The notes under the pieces: generated by a model | Database searches by the model: none | What the model was told of the DNA's origin: nothing | Seen by the model: only the letters and a program-made list of their open reading frames with translations | Shown here: piece by piece, positions 29,197 through 39,512 of the stretch | Layout of the letters: every line of letters begins with the position of its first letter | How positions within the stretch are numbered: the stretch's first letter is position 1 | Assembly (NCBI RefSeq): GCF_947039875.1 | Contig: NZ_CAMRAN010000003.1 | Span: 62,001 to 126,000 of the forward strand | Origin: an uncultured Photobacterium sp. | Lineage (GTDB): Bacteria > Pseudomonadota > Gammaproteobacteria > Enterobacterales > Vibrionaceae | Direction: 5' to 3' | Length of the DNA stretch: 64,000 nt | Position numbers and translations under genes: made by a program

Positions 29197-30174
29197 TCAG
29201 TCGGTTGACCAGGCTTGAGCGTAACCGGCAGATGAGCCAGCGACAACATTACCTGTAGGGCTAATAGCGACATCATACACCACTGCTGTGGCGGGTCGAG
29301 CCCTTGACTGTACTTCCGCCCGCCAATCTTTGATATTTTCACCATTATCTGTGCGCCATAATTCGACTCGGCGTGACGGTGATCCCGTTACCAAAAATTG
29401 ACCATCATCAGAAAAACGTGCACTTGAAAGAGTTTGATAACGTACTTTCATCGCTAATTGAGTGATTTTGTTGCCCGTGGTCAAGTCCCAAATAATATTG
29501 TCATTATTATCTGTAGCAGAAAAAGCGAATTTTCCATCGCGTTGCAGTGCGACTTGGTTGACACGGCTGCTATGCTTAAATGAATAAATAATCTGCCCGC
29601 TGTGGGTATCCCATAAATAGGCATGGCGGTCATCCCCCCCTGAAAGGGCATAGCGGCCATTGGCAGAAAGGGCAACACTATTAACATTGTTTCGATGTGC
29701 TAAAAATTCGAGCCGTCGACCATTTGTCAGATCAATAAACAAGGCTTTACCGTTATTTAATGCTAACAATACGTCAGTGCCATTGTCGGCGATAGCGATA
29801 TCTTGAATTTTTGCGTTGTCAATTGACCATAAACCATGGGCTTGTGACCACCCCAAATCCCATACTGCAAAATTTTGCGTTGTTGCGGTTATGGCATAAC
29901 GATTGTTATCAGATATATAACTTGTTATCACGCTATTGTGATATTGATCTTGAGAACCAAAATCAGCTAACTTTTTGTTTTGCTGTAAATCCCATAGCGC
30001 GATACCTTGTATGTTTGTACTAATAAGTGCAAAACGGCCATCACGGCTAAGGCTTAAACTCGTGCTGCCTTGTTGAGCAAGATGCCAGCGTTGAGTTTCT
30101 GAATTAAGGAAAAAACAACCGCTTAAGGAAAAGGTAGATAAAAGTAGACTAACTAACAAAAATTTCTTGTACAT
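29197..30174 (-). CDS. WD40-repeat lipoprotein
   Basis: Predicted secreted lipoprotein: signal [20 protein letters not shown] with lipobox LSGC (Cys20). The rest is a beta-propeller of about six or seven WD40 blades: [60 protein letters not shown] and others. 325 aa. WD40 lipoproteins are uncommon in bacteria; the function is unknown. It is upstream of slyX and divergent from fkpA, replacing a direct slyX-fkpA junction. Confidence 0.88.
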   Translation of the reverse strand: MYKKFLLVSLLLSTFSLSGCFFLNSETQRWHLAQQGSTSLSLSRDGRFALISTNIQGIALWDLQQNKKLADFGSQDQYHNSVITSYISDNNRYAITATTQNFAVWDLGWSQAHGLWSIDNAKIQDIAIADNGTDVLLALNNGKALFIDLTNGRRLEFLAHRNNVNSVALSANGRYALSGGDDRHAYLWDTHSGQIIYSFKHSSRVNQVALQRDGKFAFSATDNNDNIIWDLTTGNKITQLAMKVRYQTLSSARFSDDGQFLVTGSPSRRVELWRTDNGENIKDWRAEVQSRARPATAVVYDVAISPTGNVVAGSSAGYAQAWSTD

Positions 30175-30264
30175 TAAGCTCTGGTTCCGCTTTATTAGGG
30201 TAACTAGATAGAAGAAATAAATCTGATTAAATAACTGCAGCGCTAAATATTTACAGTTACTTAA

Positions 30265-30293
30265 TCAGACTGGTAGTAGTATATTGATATAAT
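30265..30293 (+). promoter_or_regulatory. fkpA promoter with extended -10
   Basis: TGATATAAT (30285-30293) is an extended -10 element (TGnTATAAT). The -35 position 17 bases upstream reads TCAGAC, a weak match, as is common for extended -10 promoters. It lies about 70 bases before the fkpA ATG. Confidence 0.5.
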
Positions 30294-30360
30294 TTCGTTT
30301 TCATACTAATAAACACAGTGTAAAAGTGAGGCATGACCTCAATGACTGATGGAGAAATAC

Positions 30361-31212
30361 ATGAAGCCTATTTTAAAAATGTCTGTATTAGCAGCAACAA
30401 TCTTCCTTGTTGTCGGCTGTCAGGATGATAATAAAGCAGATACTAACAAGCCTGCTGAACCGGCAAAAGTTGAACAAACAGCTTCAGCAGCTGTAGCAAC
30501 AACTGATGCTGAATTTAAAACTGAAGATCAAAAAGCAGCATATGCTATTGGTGCATCATTAGCGCAATATTTAGCTGCTAACCTTGATCAACAAAAAGAG
30601 CTAGGTATTAGCCTTAACCGTGAAGATGTACTTGCAGGCGTTGAAGATGTATTTGCTGATAAGAGCCGCATGACACAAGAGCAAAGTCAACAAGTACTTC
30701 AATCTCTTGATCAACGTGTTGCAAAGATTGTTGAGCAGAAAGCAAAAGCTGAAGCTGAAAAGAACATTAAAGCCGGTGAAGAATTCAGCGCTAAATTTGC
30801 TAAAGAAGCTGGTGTGGTAACAACTAAATCTGGCTTGATGTATAAAGTTGAGAAAGAAGGTACTGGCGCAAAACCAGCTGCAACTGATACTGTTGAAGTG
30901 CAGTATAAAGGCATGCTAACTAACGGTACTGTATTTGATAGTTCATACCAACGTAACCAACCAGCAACTTTCCCACTAAATCAAGTTATTACTGGCTGGA
31001 CTGAAGGCGTACAATTAATGCCTGTTGGTTCTAAGTTTAAATTTGTTATTCCGCCACAACTTGCATACGGCGCGCAAGCTAATCCAAGTATTCCTGCTAA
31101 TTCTACGTTAGTTTTCGAAGTAGAATTACTAAGTATCAAAGATGCTAAGCAAGCTCAACAGCCAGCCGTTGAAGCAGTAAAAACAACAACTACAGCGACA
31201 AAAGCGCAATAA
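30361..31212 (+). CDS. fkpA: FKBP-type peptidyl-prolyl isomerase FkpA (lipoprotein form)
   Basis: Envelope chaperone and prolyl isomerase. ATG 30361 is preferred to 30349 because GGAGA lies 6 bases upstream. The signal peptide MKPILKMSVLAATIFLVVGC ends in a lipobox, so it is predicted to be lipidated at Cys20, unlike soluble periplasmic E. coli FkpA. The N-terminal dimerisation domain (about 55-145) shows DQKAAYAIGASLAQYL. The C-terminal FKBP domain (about 155-260) includes YKGMLTNGTVFDSSY and KFVIPPQLAYG. 283 aa. Divergent from the WD40 gene. Confidence 0.93.
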   Translation: MKPILKMSVLAATIFLVVGCQDDNKADTNKPAEPAKVEQTASAAVATTDAEFKTEDQKAAYAIGASLAQYLAANLDQQKELGISLNREDVLAGVEDVFADKSRMTQEQSQQVLQSLDQRVAKIVEQKAKAEAEKNIKAGEEFSAKFAKEAGVVTTKSGLMYKVEKEGTGAKPAATDTVEVQYKGMLTNGTVFDSSYQRNQPATFPLNQVITGWTEGVQLMPVGSKFKFVIPPQLAYGAQANPSIPANSTLVFEVELLSIKDAKQAQQPAVEAVKTTTTATKAQ

Positions 31213-31253
31213 GTTATCACTTTCTAGTGACAAAAAAGCGTAACTGTTGATCC

Positions 31254-31280
31254 AGACCCGGCATATGCCGGGTCTTTTTT
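31254..31280 (+). terminator. fkpA terminator
   Basis: AGACCCGGCA and TGCCGGGTCT form a perfect stem (ATATGC core) followed by TTTTTT, 42 bases after the fkpA stop. Confidence 0.9.
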
Positions 31281-31400
31281 GTTCAATTATCTGATAAACT
31301 TACTGAGAAGATTTTAAATTTTATCAATTATATTGAATGCTTGTGGTGATAGATCAGGGCGATCGCATTGTAGATAAGCAGCAAAATGGAAGGTGATATC

Positions 31401-32123
31401 GTGATTTCAGTAGATAATTTTGGAACAGAGATAATTGTTGATAGTGACATCGTTGACAGACGAATTTTTTCTGAACACGATGATAATATTCTGCGCGCGT
31501 ATGAAGCGGTTGTTGACGGTTTAGCCGCATTAATTGGGCCATTTTGTGAAATTGTTCTGCACTCCTTAGCCGATTTAAATACCTCGGCCATCAAAATAGC
31601 CAATGGTCAGAATACAGGTCGTAAAGTAGGATCACCGATCACCGATCTTGCGTTACGCTCGTTGCGTGATATTCAAAATTCAGAACGGAATTTTTCACGT
31701 GCTTATTTCACTCGCGCTAAAGGCGGTGATTTAATGAAATCAATCACTATTGCGATTCGTAATGGTGATAATAAAGTTATCGGGTTGTTGTGCATTAACG
31801 TTAATCTTGATGTGCCATTTACTCAAATACTGCAATCGTTTATGCCAACGGATGAAGCCAAACAAGCAGCATCAAAAGTAAACTTTGCCAGTGATGTTGA
31901 TGAATTGGTGGATCAAACCGTTGAACGCACTATTGAAGAAATAAACGCAGATAAGAATGTATCTAATAATGCTAAAAATCGTCAGATAGTGATGGAGCTA
32001 TTTGATAAGGGTATTTTTGACATCAAAGATGCAATTAACCGTGTTGCTGATCGATTGAATATCTCAAAGCACACTGTTTATCTTTATATTCGTCAGCGAA
32101 AAACAGAGGATGGTGACAAGTGA
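31401..32123 (+). CDS. yheO: YheO-type transcriptional regulator (PAS-like + HTH)
   Basis: Predicted DNA-binding regulator of the YheO/DauR family, conserved upstream of tusDCB. GTG 31401 is preferred to ATG 31386 because GGAAGGTGAT, a near-perfect Shine-Dalgarno sequence, lies between them, with its AGG core 7 bases before the GTG; the resulting 240 aa equals E. coli YheO. The N-terminal YheO-like PAS domain (about 25-140) includes [11 protein letters not shown] and [19 protein letters not shown]. The C-terminal HTH is at about 190-235 ([18 protein letters not shown]). The stop overlaps tusD by 4 bases. Confidence 0.92.
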   Translation: MISVDNFGTEIIVDSDIVDRRIFSEHDDNILRAYEAVVDGLAALIGPFCEIVLHSLADLNTSAIKIANGQNTGRKVGSPITDLALRSLRDIQNSERNFSRAYFTRAKGGDLMKSITIAIRNGDNKVIGLLCINVNLDVPFTQILQSFMPTDEAKQAASKVNFASDVDELVDQTVERTIEEINADKNVSNNAKNRQIVMELFDKGIFDIKDAINRVADRLNISKHTVYLYIRQRKTEDGDK

Positions 32124-32512
32124 GTCTGACTTACGCCATTGTTGTTAATGGCCCTGCTTATGGTACCCAAGCCGCACGTTCTGCTTATCAATTTTCATGT
32201 GCACTTATTGAGCTAGGACATACATTAACCCGCGTATTCTTTTATCAAGATGGGGTGTTAAATAGTAATGCCCTGACCGTTCCCGCATCTGATGAATTTG
32301 ATTTAGTTGCTGCATGGCAGCAGTTAGCACAAACGCATCAGGTTGAATTACATACCTGTGTTGCAGCCGCATTACGACGAGGTATAATTAGTGAACAAGA
32401 AGCACAACAAAATCAATTGGTTCATTATAGCCTAGCGTCAGGATTTGAAGCTGTCGGACTGGGTGGTCTCGCTGAAGTTTTACTTAGTGCTGATCGTGTA
32501 ATTCAATTTTGA
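32120..32512 (+). CDS. tusD: Sulfur transferase subunit TusD
   Basis: DsrE-like subunit of the TusBCD sulfur relay that delivers sulfur from TusA to TusE for 2-thiouridine synthesis in tRNA. Starts [19 protein letters not shown] from GTG 32120, overlapping the yheO stop (GTGA). The sulfur-carrying Cys is probably in [11 protein letters not shown] (Cys about 77). 130 aa, family length. Confidence 0.94.
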   Translation: MSLTYAIVVNGPAYGTQAARSAYQFSCALIELGHTLTRVFFYQDGVLNSNALTVPASDEFDLVAAWQQLAQTHQVELHTCVAAALRRGIISEQEAQQNQLVHYSLASGFEAVGLGGLAEVLLSADRVIQF

Positions 32513-32522
32513 GGTTAATTGA

Positions 32523-32879
32523 GTGAATAACTTAGGCTTTGTTTTTCGTCAGCCACCTCATGGCAGTAGTTGTGGTCGTGAAGGTTTAGATGCGTTATTG
32601 GCGGCTTCAGCTTACACTGAAGCATTAGACGTGTTTTTTATTGGTGATGGGGTATTACAACTGGTTAAGCATCAGCAGCCAGATGCTATTTTAAGTCGTA
32701 ATTATATCGCGACTTTTAAAATGCTGCCTCTGTACGATATCGAAAATATTTATGTTTGTCAGCAGTCATTAATTGAACGCGGATTAAGCGTCGATGATTT
32801 ATTAATTGACGTAAATACCTGTCCCCATTCTGAGCTGGTGACAAGATTGCATTGTTGCCACCAAATTCTCACATTTTGA
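32523..32879 (+). CDS. tusC: Sulfur relay protein TusC
   Basis: Second DsrE-family subunit of TusBCD. GTG start at 32523 behind TTTTGAGGTTAATT. Begins [26 protein letters not shown], as TusC proteins do. 118 aa. Ten bases after tusD and 7 bases before the tusB ATG, so tightly operonic. Confidence 0.93.
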   Translation: MNNLGFVFRQPPHGSSCGREGLDALLAASAYTEALDVFFIGDGVLQLVKHQQPDAILSRNYIATFKMLPLYDIENIYVCQQSLIERGLSVDDLLIDVNTCPHSELVTRLHCCHQILTF

Positions 32880-32886
32880 GGTGCCG

Positions 32887-33180
32887 ATGTTACATACTGT
32901 GACCCGATCACCATTTCAGAGCCACTCATTGGCACAATGTTTACAGTTTATTTGCGCTGGTGATGAGATCTTATTGCTCGAAGACGCTGTAATTGTCGCC
33001 TTGAGCGAAAATATTTACTTTGATTTAATAAAAAATATTGGCGTAAAAATTTATTTACTAGAAGCCGATATTATTGCGCGCGGTTTGCAAGATAAATGTG
33101 ATAAAGATCTAGATGTTATTGATTACAAAGGGTTTGTTACGCTCACTGAAAGGCATGATAAGCACATGAAATGGGCGTAA
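32887..33180 (+). CDS. tusB: Sulfur relay protein TusB
   Basis: Third subunit of the TusBCD complex. ATG 32887 (not GTG 32881) gives MLHTVTRSPFQSHSLAQCLQ, matching the MLHTLxRSP start of TusB, with GAGGTG just upstream. 97 aa. Contains CAGDEILLLEDAVI and ends YKGFVTLTERHDKHMKWA. Precedes rpsL, as in E. coli. Confidence 0.92.
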   Translation: MLHTVTRSPFQSHSLAQCLQFICAGDEILLLEDAVIVALSENIYFDLIKNIGVKIYLLEADIIARGLQDKCDKDLDVIDYKGFVTLTERHDKHMKWA

Positions 33181-33257
33181 CAAGCCATTATTAGTAACAA
33201 TATATGGACAAAAAAGTGATTGTTTAAGAAATGATCACTTAATTGATCGTTGGTTAG

Positions 33258-33731
<474 letters not shown>

Positions 33732-33823
33732 TGGATTCCGTTAAGTAAGGCCAAACACTAAAATTATTTAATTTTGAAGAAACTGAAAAGTTTTGGATAA
33801 CCTGAAGAAGACAACGGAGATAA

Positions 33824-34297
<474 letters not shown>

Positions 34298-34318
34298 TAT
34301 AGCTGGTAATACCGCTTG

Positions 34319-34344
34319 GGCACAGCAGGTTTTCCTGCTGTGCC
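34319..34344 (+). other. Perfect hairpin in the rpsG-fusA spacer
   Basis: GGCACAGCAGG-TTTT-CCTGCTGTGCC is an 11-bp perfect stem with a 4-base loop, 21 bases after the rpsG stop and 42 bases before the fusA start. No T-run follows (TAAACCATTTT). The terminator shape without a tail suggests a partial attenuator, RNA processing site or stability element. A short direct repeat, GCTGGTAATA twice (34290-34311), spans the rpsG stop just before it. Confidence 0.75.
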
Positions 34345-34386
34345 TAAACCATTTTCTAAGGTTCACCTTAGTAAGAGGATACAGCC

Positions 34387-36492
34387 GTGGCTCGCAAAAC
34401 GCCTATCGAGCGCTACCGTAATATCGGTATCTGTGCTCACGTTGACGCCGGTAAAACAACCACTACCGAGCGCATCCTGTTTTATACAGGTCTATCTCAT
34501 AAGATTGGTGAAGTACACGACGGCGCTGCTACTATGGATTGGATGGAGCAGGAGCAAGAACGTGGTATCACTATCACCTCTGCTGCTACGACCACCTTTT
34601 GGCGCGGTATGGACAAGCAGTTCGACGAGCACCGAATCAACATTATTGATACTCCAGGGCACGTAGACTTCACCATTGAAGTTGAACGATCACTGCGCGT
34701 ACTTGATGGTGCTGTTGTTGTGTTCTGTGGTGCTTCAGGTGTAGAGCCTCAGTCTGAGACTGTATGGCGTCAAGCCGATCGATATGAAGTTCCTCGTATT
34801 GTTTTTATCAACAAGATGGATCGCACGGGCGCAGATTTCTTCCGCGTTATCGAGCAGATCAAACACCGTCTTGGAGCTACACCAGTACCACTGCAATTAA
34901 ATATTGGTACTGAAGATGAATTTAAAGGTGTAATTGACCTGATCAAAATGAAGGCCATTAATTGGTCTGATGTTGATCAAGGCACCAGTTTTACCTATGA
35001 AGATATTCCTGCTGACATGCAAGAGTTAGCAGAAGAGTGGCGCATGAACTTAGTTGAATCAGCAGCAGAAGCTAATGATGAACTAATGGATAAATACCTT
35101 GAAGAAGGTGAACTGACTGAAGCTGAAATTAAAGCGGGTCTGCGTCAACGTACCCTAAACAACGAAATCGTACTGGCAACTTGTGGTTCTGCATTTAAGA
35201 ACAAAGGTGTTCAAGCCGTACTAGATGCCGTTGTTGATTTTCTACCTTCACCAACTGAAGTAAAAGCAATTACTGGTGAAGACGAACACGGTAACCCTGT
35301 TGAGCGTCATTCAAGTGATGACGAACCATTCTCAGCACTAGCGTTCAAAATCGCAACCGACCCGTTCGTAGGTACATTGACTTTCATGCGCGTATACTCA
35401 GGTGTTGTTAATTCAGGTGATACTGTTTATAACACCATTAAAGAAAAACGCGAGCGTTTAGGCCGTATCGTTCAGATGCATGCTAATAAACGCGAAGAGA
35501 TCAAAGAAGTGCGCGCTGGTGATATTGCGGCGGCCATTGGTCTTAAATTTGCAACAACAGGCGATACTCTGTGTGATCAAAATCATAAAGTGATTCTTGA
35601 GCGTATGGAATTCCCCGAACCGGTTATTCAGATTGTGGTTGAACCACGTTCTGTAGCTGATCAAGATAAGATGACAATCGCGCTAGACAAGCTAGCAGCA
35701 GAAGATCCATCTTTCCGCGTTGAGACCGACGTTGAATCAGGTCAGATTCTAATTTCTGGCATGGGTGAGCTTCACCTAGATATCATCGTTGATCGTATGA
35801 AGCGCGAATTTAACGTCAACTGTAACGTGGGTAAACCCCAAGTTGCTTACCGTGAAACTATTCGTGGTAATACTAAAGTTGAAGGTAAATTCATTCGTCA
35901 AGCTGGTGAAACTGGCGGTCGTGGCCAATATGGTCATGTATGGCTGAATCTTGAACCATCAGAACCGGGTGAAGGTTTTGTCTTCGTAGATGAAATTGTC
36001 GGTGGCAGTGTACCTAAAGAATACATTAGTGCGGTTGCTACAGGTATTGAAGAGCAAATGAAGAGTGGCGTGCTAGCAGGCTACCCGATGATTGATGTCA
36101 AAGCGACATTAGTTGATGGCTCTTACCACGACACTGATTCAAGCGAAATTGCATTTAAAATCGCAGGTTCAATGGCATTACGACAAGGTGCACTTGATGC
36201 AACTCCAGTATTGCTTGAACCGATGATGAAAGTTGAAATTACTACGCCAGAAGATTGGATGGGTGATGTTGTTGGTGATCTTAACCGTCGCCGCGGCATG
36301 ATCGAAGGTATGGAAGAAGGCAACGCGGGTATTAAAATTATTCGTGCGCAAGTTCCACTATCAGCAATGTTTGGATATGCAACTGATTTAAGATCGGCAA
36401 CACAAGGCCGCGCGTCTTATTCTATGGAGTTTAGCGAGTACGCTGAAATGCCAAAGAACGTTACTGATAAAATTATTGCTGAACGTATTTAA
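34387..36492 (+). CDS. fusA: Elongation factor G
   Basis: Translocase GTPase. GTG start (GTGGCTCGC) behind AAGAGGATACAGCC. G motifs: [15 protein letters not shown] (P-loop), RGITITSAA (switch I), DTPGHVDFT (G3), NKMD (G4), then domains II-V to EYAEMPKNV. 701 aa (704 in E. coli). Codon use is less biased than in rpsG or tuf on either side, with CGA, CGC, GGA and TTA codons visible. The 100-bp gap to tuf has a short CCCC/GGGG hairpin at about 36547-36564. Confidence 0.97.
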   Translation: MARKTPIERYRNIGICAHVDAGKTTTTERILFYTGLSHKIGEVHDGAATMDWMEQEQERGITITSAATTTFWRGMDKQFDEHRINIIDTPGHVDFTIEVERSLRVLDGAVVVFCGASGVEPQSETVWRQADRYEVPRIVFINKMDRTGADFFRVIEQIKHRLGATPVPLQLNIGTEDEFKGVIDLIKMKAINWSDVDQGTSFTYEDIPADMQELAEEWRMNLVESAAEANDELMDKYLEEGELTEAEIKAGLRQRTLNNEIVLATCGSAFKNKGVQAVLDAVVDFLPSPTEVKAITGEDEHGNPVERHSSDDEPFSALAFKIATDPFVGTLTFMRVYSGVVNSGDTVYNTIKEKRERLGRIVQMHANKREEIKEVRAGDIAAAIGLKFATTGDTLCDQNHKVILERMEFPEPVIQIVVEPRSVADQDKMTIALDKLAAEDPSFRVETDVESGQILISGMGELHLDIIVDRMKREFNVNCNVGKPQVAYRETIRGNTKVEGKFIRQAGETGGRGQYGHVWLNLEPSEPGEGFVFVDEIVGGSVPKEYISAVATGIEEQMKSGVLAGYPMIDVKATLVDGSYHDTDSSEIAFKIAGSMALRQGALDATPVLLEPMMKVEITTPEDWMGDVVGDLNRRRGMIEGMEEGNAGIKIIRAQVPLSAMFGYATDLRSATQGRASYSMEFSEYAEMPKNVTDKIIAERI

Positions 36493-36592
36493 TTTCATTA
36501 TTGCGTCAATGGCTATTGACGCATAAAATACAAACTTCAGAGCCGTCCCCGACCTAGTAGGGGGCGTATCTTAACTAGGAAGGAACACAATT

Positions 36593-37777
36593 GTGTCTAA
36601 AGAAAAATTTGAACGTCTAAAACCGCATGTTAACGTTGGTACAATCGGTCACGTTGACCACGGTAAAACAACTCTAACAGCTGCTATCTGTACTACACTT
36701 GCAAAAGTGTACGGTGGTGTTGCTAAAGACTTCGCATCTATCGATAACGCTCCTGAAGAGCGCGAGCGCGGTATCACTATCTCTACTTCTCACGTAGAAT
36801 ACGATACTCCTACTCGTCACTACGCACACGTAGACTGTCCTGGACACGCCGATTATGTTAAAAACATGATCACTGGTGCTGCTCAAATGGATGGTGGTAT
36901 CCTAGTTGTTGCTGCAACTGACGGTCCTATGCCTCAAACACGTGAGCACATCCTACTTGGTCGTCAAGTTGGTATTCCTTACATCATCGTATTCATGAAC
37001 AAGTGTGACATGGTTGATGATGAAGAACTACTTGAACTAGTAGAGATGGAAGTTCGTGAACTTCTTTCTGAGTACGATTTCCCAGGTGATGATTGCCCAG
37101 TAATCATGGGTTCTGCACTAGGCGCGCTAAACGGCGAAGCTGAGTGGGAAGCTAAGATTGTTGAACTAGCTGAAGCTCTAGATACTTACATTCCAGAGCC
37201 AGAGCGTGCTATCGATCTACCATTCATCCTTCCAATCGAAGATGTTTTCTCAATCCAAGGCCGTGGTACTGTTGTAACTGGTCGTATTGAGCAAGGTATC
37301 GTACGTGTTGGTGACGAAGTTGCTATCATCGGTATCGTAGACACTATTACAACTACTTGTACTGGTGTTGAGATGTTCCGTAAGCTTCTTGACGAAGGCC
37401 GTGCTGGTGAGAACGTTGGTGTTCTTCTACGTGGTACTAAGCGTGATGACGTTCAACGTGGTCAAGTTCTTGCTAAGCCAGGTTCAATCACTCCACACAC
37501 AACTTTCACTTCAGAAATCTATGTGCTTTCTAAAGATGAAGGTGGTCGTCACACTCCTTTCTTCAAAGGTTACCGTCCACAGTTCTACTTCCGTACAACT
37601 GACGTAACTGGTACTATCGAGTTACCAGAAGGCGTTGAAATGGTAATGCCTGGTGATAACATCTCTATGACTGTTACTCTAATCGCACCTATCGCGATGG
37701 ATGAAGGTCTACGTTTTGCTATCCGTGAAGGTGGTCGTACAGTTGGTGCTGGTGTTGTTGCAACTATCGTTGCATAA
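36593..37777 (+). CDS. tuf: Elongation factor Tu
   Basis: Delivers aminoacyl-tRNA to the ribosome. GTG start behind ACTAGGAAGGAACACAATT. G1 [11 protein letters not shown]3 [10 protein letters not shown]4 NKCD; kirromycin-region Gln in MPQTREH is wild-type. 394 aa. Extreme codon bias. It is both the last gene of the str operon (as tufA in E. coli) and the immediate predecessor of secE-nusG (as tufB in E. coli), so it occupies both positions at once. Confidence 0.98.
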   Translation: MSKEKFERLKPHVNVGTIGHVDHGKTTLTAAICTTLAKVYGGVAKDFASIDNAPEERERGITISTSHVEYDTPTRHYAHVDCPGHADYVKNMITGAAQMDGGILVVAATDGPMPQTREHILLGRQVGIPYIIVFMNKCDMVDDEELLELVEMEVRELLSEYDFPGDDCPVIMGSALGALNGEAEWEAKIVELAEALDTYIPEPERAIDLPFILPIEDVFSIQGRGTVVTGRIEQGIVRVGDEVAIIGIVDTITTTCTGVEMFRKLLDEGRAGENVGVLLRGTKRDDVQRGQVLAKPGSITPHTTFTSEIYVLSKDEGGRHTPFFKGYRPQFYFRTTDVTGTIELPEGVEMVMPGDNISMTVTLIAPIAMDEGLRFAIREGGRTVGAGVVATIVA

Positions 37778-37820
37778 ATTACGCTAATATCGTTGAATTA
37801 AATTTGACGACAGAGCACTA

Positions 37821-37847
37821 AAAAGGGCATCATTTGATGCCCTTTTT
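37821..37847 (+). terminator. tuf terminator
   Basis: AAAAGGGCATC-ATTT-GATGCCCTTTT followed by a T-tract, 43 bases after the tuf stop. It separates the str transcript from secE. Confidence 0.9.
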
Positions 37848-37932
37848 CTACACTTTAACTTGAAACTGCGTGTTTTTTGTTCGCTGTGTGGAAATGAAAT
37901 TTCGTAAAGATGAAGTTTTTAATAATGTTATT

Positions 37933-37985
37933 AAAGGTTTAGACCTTTTTCTTCATCCTGACCTCGCCCTTGCGGGGTTATTTTC
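37933..37985 (+). other. Further hairpins in the tuf-secE spacer
   Basis: AAAGGT-TTAG-ACCTTTTT (37933-37950) and CCTCGC-CCTT-GCGGGG (37962-37977, followed by TTATTTT) are two more terminator-like hairpins in the 243-bp tuf-secE gap. No tRNA cloverleaf is seen here, although some relatives carry tRNA genes next to tuf/secE. They may be relics of a removed tRNA operon end or real read-through controls; the secE promoter was not identified. Confidence 0.4.
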
Positions 37986-38020
37986 GTCTAGATGATTAAG
38001 ACTAGTTACAGGTTGGTTGT

Positions 38021-38398
38021 ATGAAAGCAAATGCCGAAAACCAAGAAAGCGAAAGCAAAATGGATGGCCTTAAATGGGTCGTGGTTTTTGCTTTGCTAGC
38101 TGCTGCTGTGGTTGGTAATTACCTATACAGTGATGTTTCTGTTGTTCTGCGCTCTTCTGCAGTTGTAGCCCTTGTGGTTATTGCTGGTATTGTTGCCGCA
38201 TTAACAGCTAAAGGTAAATCCGTGATTACGTTTGCACGTGAGTCACGCATGGAAGTCCGCAAAGTAGTGTGGCCTACTCGTCAGGAAGCTACGCAGACAA
38301 CCTTTATTGTTCTAGCAGTCACTGTCGTAATGGCATTAGCCCTTTGGGGGATTGATGGCATTATGGTCCGTTTAGTGCGCCTAGTTACTGGCGCGTGA
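38021..38398 (+). CDS. secE: Preprotein translocase subunit SecE
   Basis: Inner-membrane subunit of the SecYEG channel. Three hydrophobic segments (about 17-36, 43-62, 94-118), as in E. coli SecE, and the conserved amphipathic/hinge motif [20 protein letters not shown] (about 74-93). 125 aa. Eleven bases before nusG; a classic secE-nusG pair. Confidence 0.96.
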   Translation: MKANAENQESESKMDGLKWVVVFALLAAAVVGNYLYSDVSVVLRSSAVVALVVIAGIVAALTAKGKSVITFARESRMEVRKVVWPTRQEATQTTFIVLAVTVVMALALWGIDGIMVRLVRLVTGA

Positions 38399-38409
38399 GG
38401 TAAAAATTC

Positions 38410-38955
38410 ATGATCGAAGCTCCAAAGAAACGTTGGTATGTAGTACAGGCTTTTTCAGGTTTTGAAGGCCGTGTAGCGCAATCACTACGTGAACATATCA
38501 AAATTCATGGTATGGAAGAGCACTTTGACGAGGTTTTAGTACCGACGGAAGAAGTGGTAGAAATGCGTGCCGGCCAACGCCGTAAGAGTGAACGCAAGTT
38601 CTTCCCTGGCTATGTACTTGTACAAATGGTGATGAACGATGAAACATGGCACCTTGTACGTAGTATTCCTCGTGTAATGGGGTTCATTGGTGGTACTTCT
38701 GATCGTCCAGCTCCAATTTCTGATAAAGAAGCAGATGCGATCTTAAATCGTTTACAGCAAGCTAGTGAGTCTCCAGTACATAAAACAGTATTTGAGCCTG
38801 GTGAAGTGGTACGTGTTACAGATGGTCCATTTGCTGATTTTAATGGTACGATTGAATCAGTTGACTATGATAAGAGCCGTGTTAAGGTTTCTGTATCAAT
38901 TTTCGGTCGTGCAACACCAGTAGAACTAGAGTTCGGTCAAATCGAAAAGAACTGA
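38410..38955 (+). CDS. nusG: Transcription termination/antitermination protein NusG
   Basis: RNA polymerase elongation factor linking to Rho or ribosomal S10. NGN domain (about 1-115) with [20 protein letters not shown] and [12 protein letters not shown] domain (about 125-181) with [19 protein letters not shown]. 181 aa, the E. coli length. RBS GAGGTAAAAATTC. Confidence 0.97.
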   Translation: MIEAPKKRWYVVQAFSGFEGRVAQSLREHIKIHGMEEHFDEVLVPTEEVVEMRAGQRRKSERKFFPGYVLVQMVMNDETWHLVRSIPRVMGFIGGTSDRPAPISDKEADAILNRLQQASESPVHKTVFEPGEVVRVTDGPFADFNGTIESVDYDKSRVKVSVSIFGRATPVELEFGQIEKN

Positions 38956-38976
38956 TCAAATTCTGTTCAACTCGTA

Positions 38977-39005
38977 TTGTCAGGGGCGTGGAATTAGGCT
39001 ATAAT
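38977..39005 (+). promoter_or_regulatory. Promoter of rplKA
   Basis: TTGTCA (38977-38982), a 17-base spacer and perfect TATAAT (39000-39005), then a G+C-rich discriminator TTTCGCGCCC, the usual signature of growth-rate-controlled ribosomal promoters. About 75 bases before the rplK ATG. Confidence 0.8.
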
Positions 39006-39030
39006 TTCGCGCCCTTTCGTTAGACGGGGA

Positions 39031-39051
39031 GTCTATTTGTTTAAAATAGAC
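39031..39051 (+). promoter_or_regulatory. Leader hairpin of rplK, candidate L1 binding site
   Basis: GTCTATTT-GTTTA-AAATAGAC is an 8-bp perfect stem flanked by GGGGA and GTTTGAACCC, in the 5' leader of rplK. In E. coli L1 represses rplKA by binding a leader structure that mimics its 23S rRNA site; position and flanks here fit, but the identity is inferred. Confidence 0.45.
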
Positions 39052-39079
39052 GTTTGAACCCAAAATTAGGTATATAGCA

Positions 39080-39508
39080 ATGGCTAAAAAAGTAGAAGCT
39101 TACATTAAGCTGCAAGTTGCAGCTGGTGCAGCGAATCCAAGTCCACCAGTTGGTCCAGCTCTTGGTCAACATGGTGTGAACATCATGGAATTCTGTAAGG
39201 CGTTTAACGCTAAGACTGACTCAGTAGAGAAAGGTCTTCCGACTCCAGTTGTTATCACTGTTTACAGTGACCGTTCTTTCACGTTCATCACTAAGACACC
39301 ACCTGCTGCAGTTCTTCTGCTTAAAGCTGCTGGTCTTAAGTCTGGTTCTGGCCGTCCGAACACTGACAAAGTGGGTACTGTAACTGACGCTCAGATCCAA
39401 GAGATCGCTGAGACTAAAGCTGCAGACATGACTGGTGCTGACATTGAAGCTATGAAGCGTTCAATTGCTGGTACTGCTCGCTCAATGGGCCTAGTGGTAG
39501 AGGGTTAA
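39080..39508 (+). CDS. rplK: 50S ribosomal protein L11
   Basis: GTPase-centre protein, 142 aa. [20 protein letters not shown] with [19 protein letters not shown] (thiostrepton-region prolines present). C-terminal rRNA-binding domain ends SMGLVVEG. First gene of rplK-rplA; 4 bases separate it from rplA. Confidence 0.98.
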   Translation: MAKKVEAYIKLQVAAGAANPSPPVGPALGQHGVNIMEFCKAFNAKTDSVEKGLPTPVVITVYSDRSFTFITKTPPAAVLLLKAAGLKSGSGRPNTDKVGTVTDAQIQEIAETKAADMTGADIEAMKRSIAGTARSMGLVVEG

Positions 39509-39512
39509 GATA

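Noticed and set aside
29187-29345. 53-residue extension of SlyX overlapping the WD40 gene
   Set aside because: SlyX family starts at MNEIQQL; the extension is the WD40 gene in another frame.
37778-38020. tRNA gene between tuf and secE
   Set aside because: No T-arm or anticodon-arm pattern found; only hairpins with T-rich ends.
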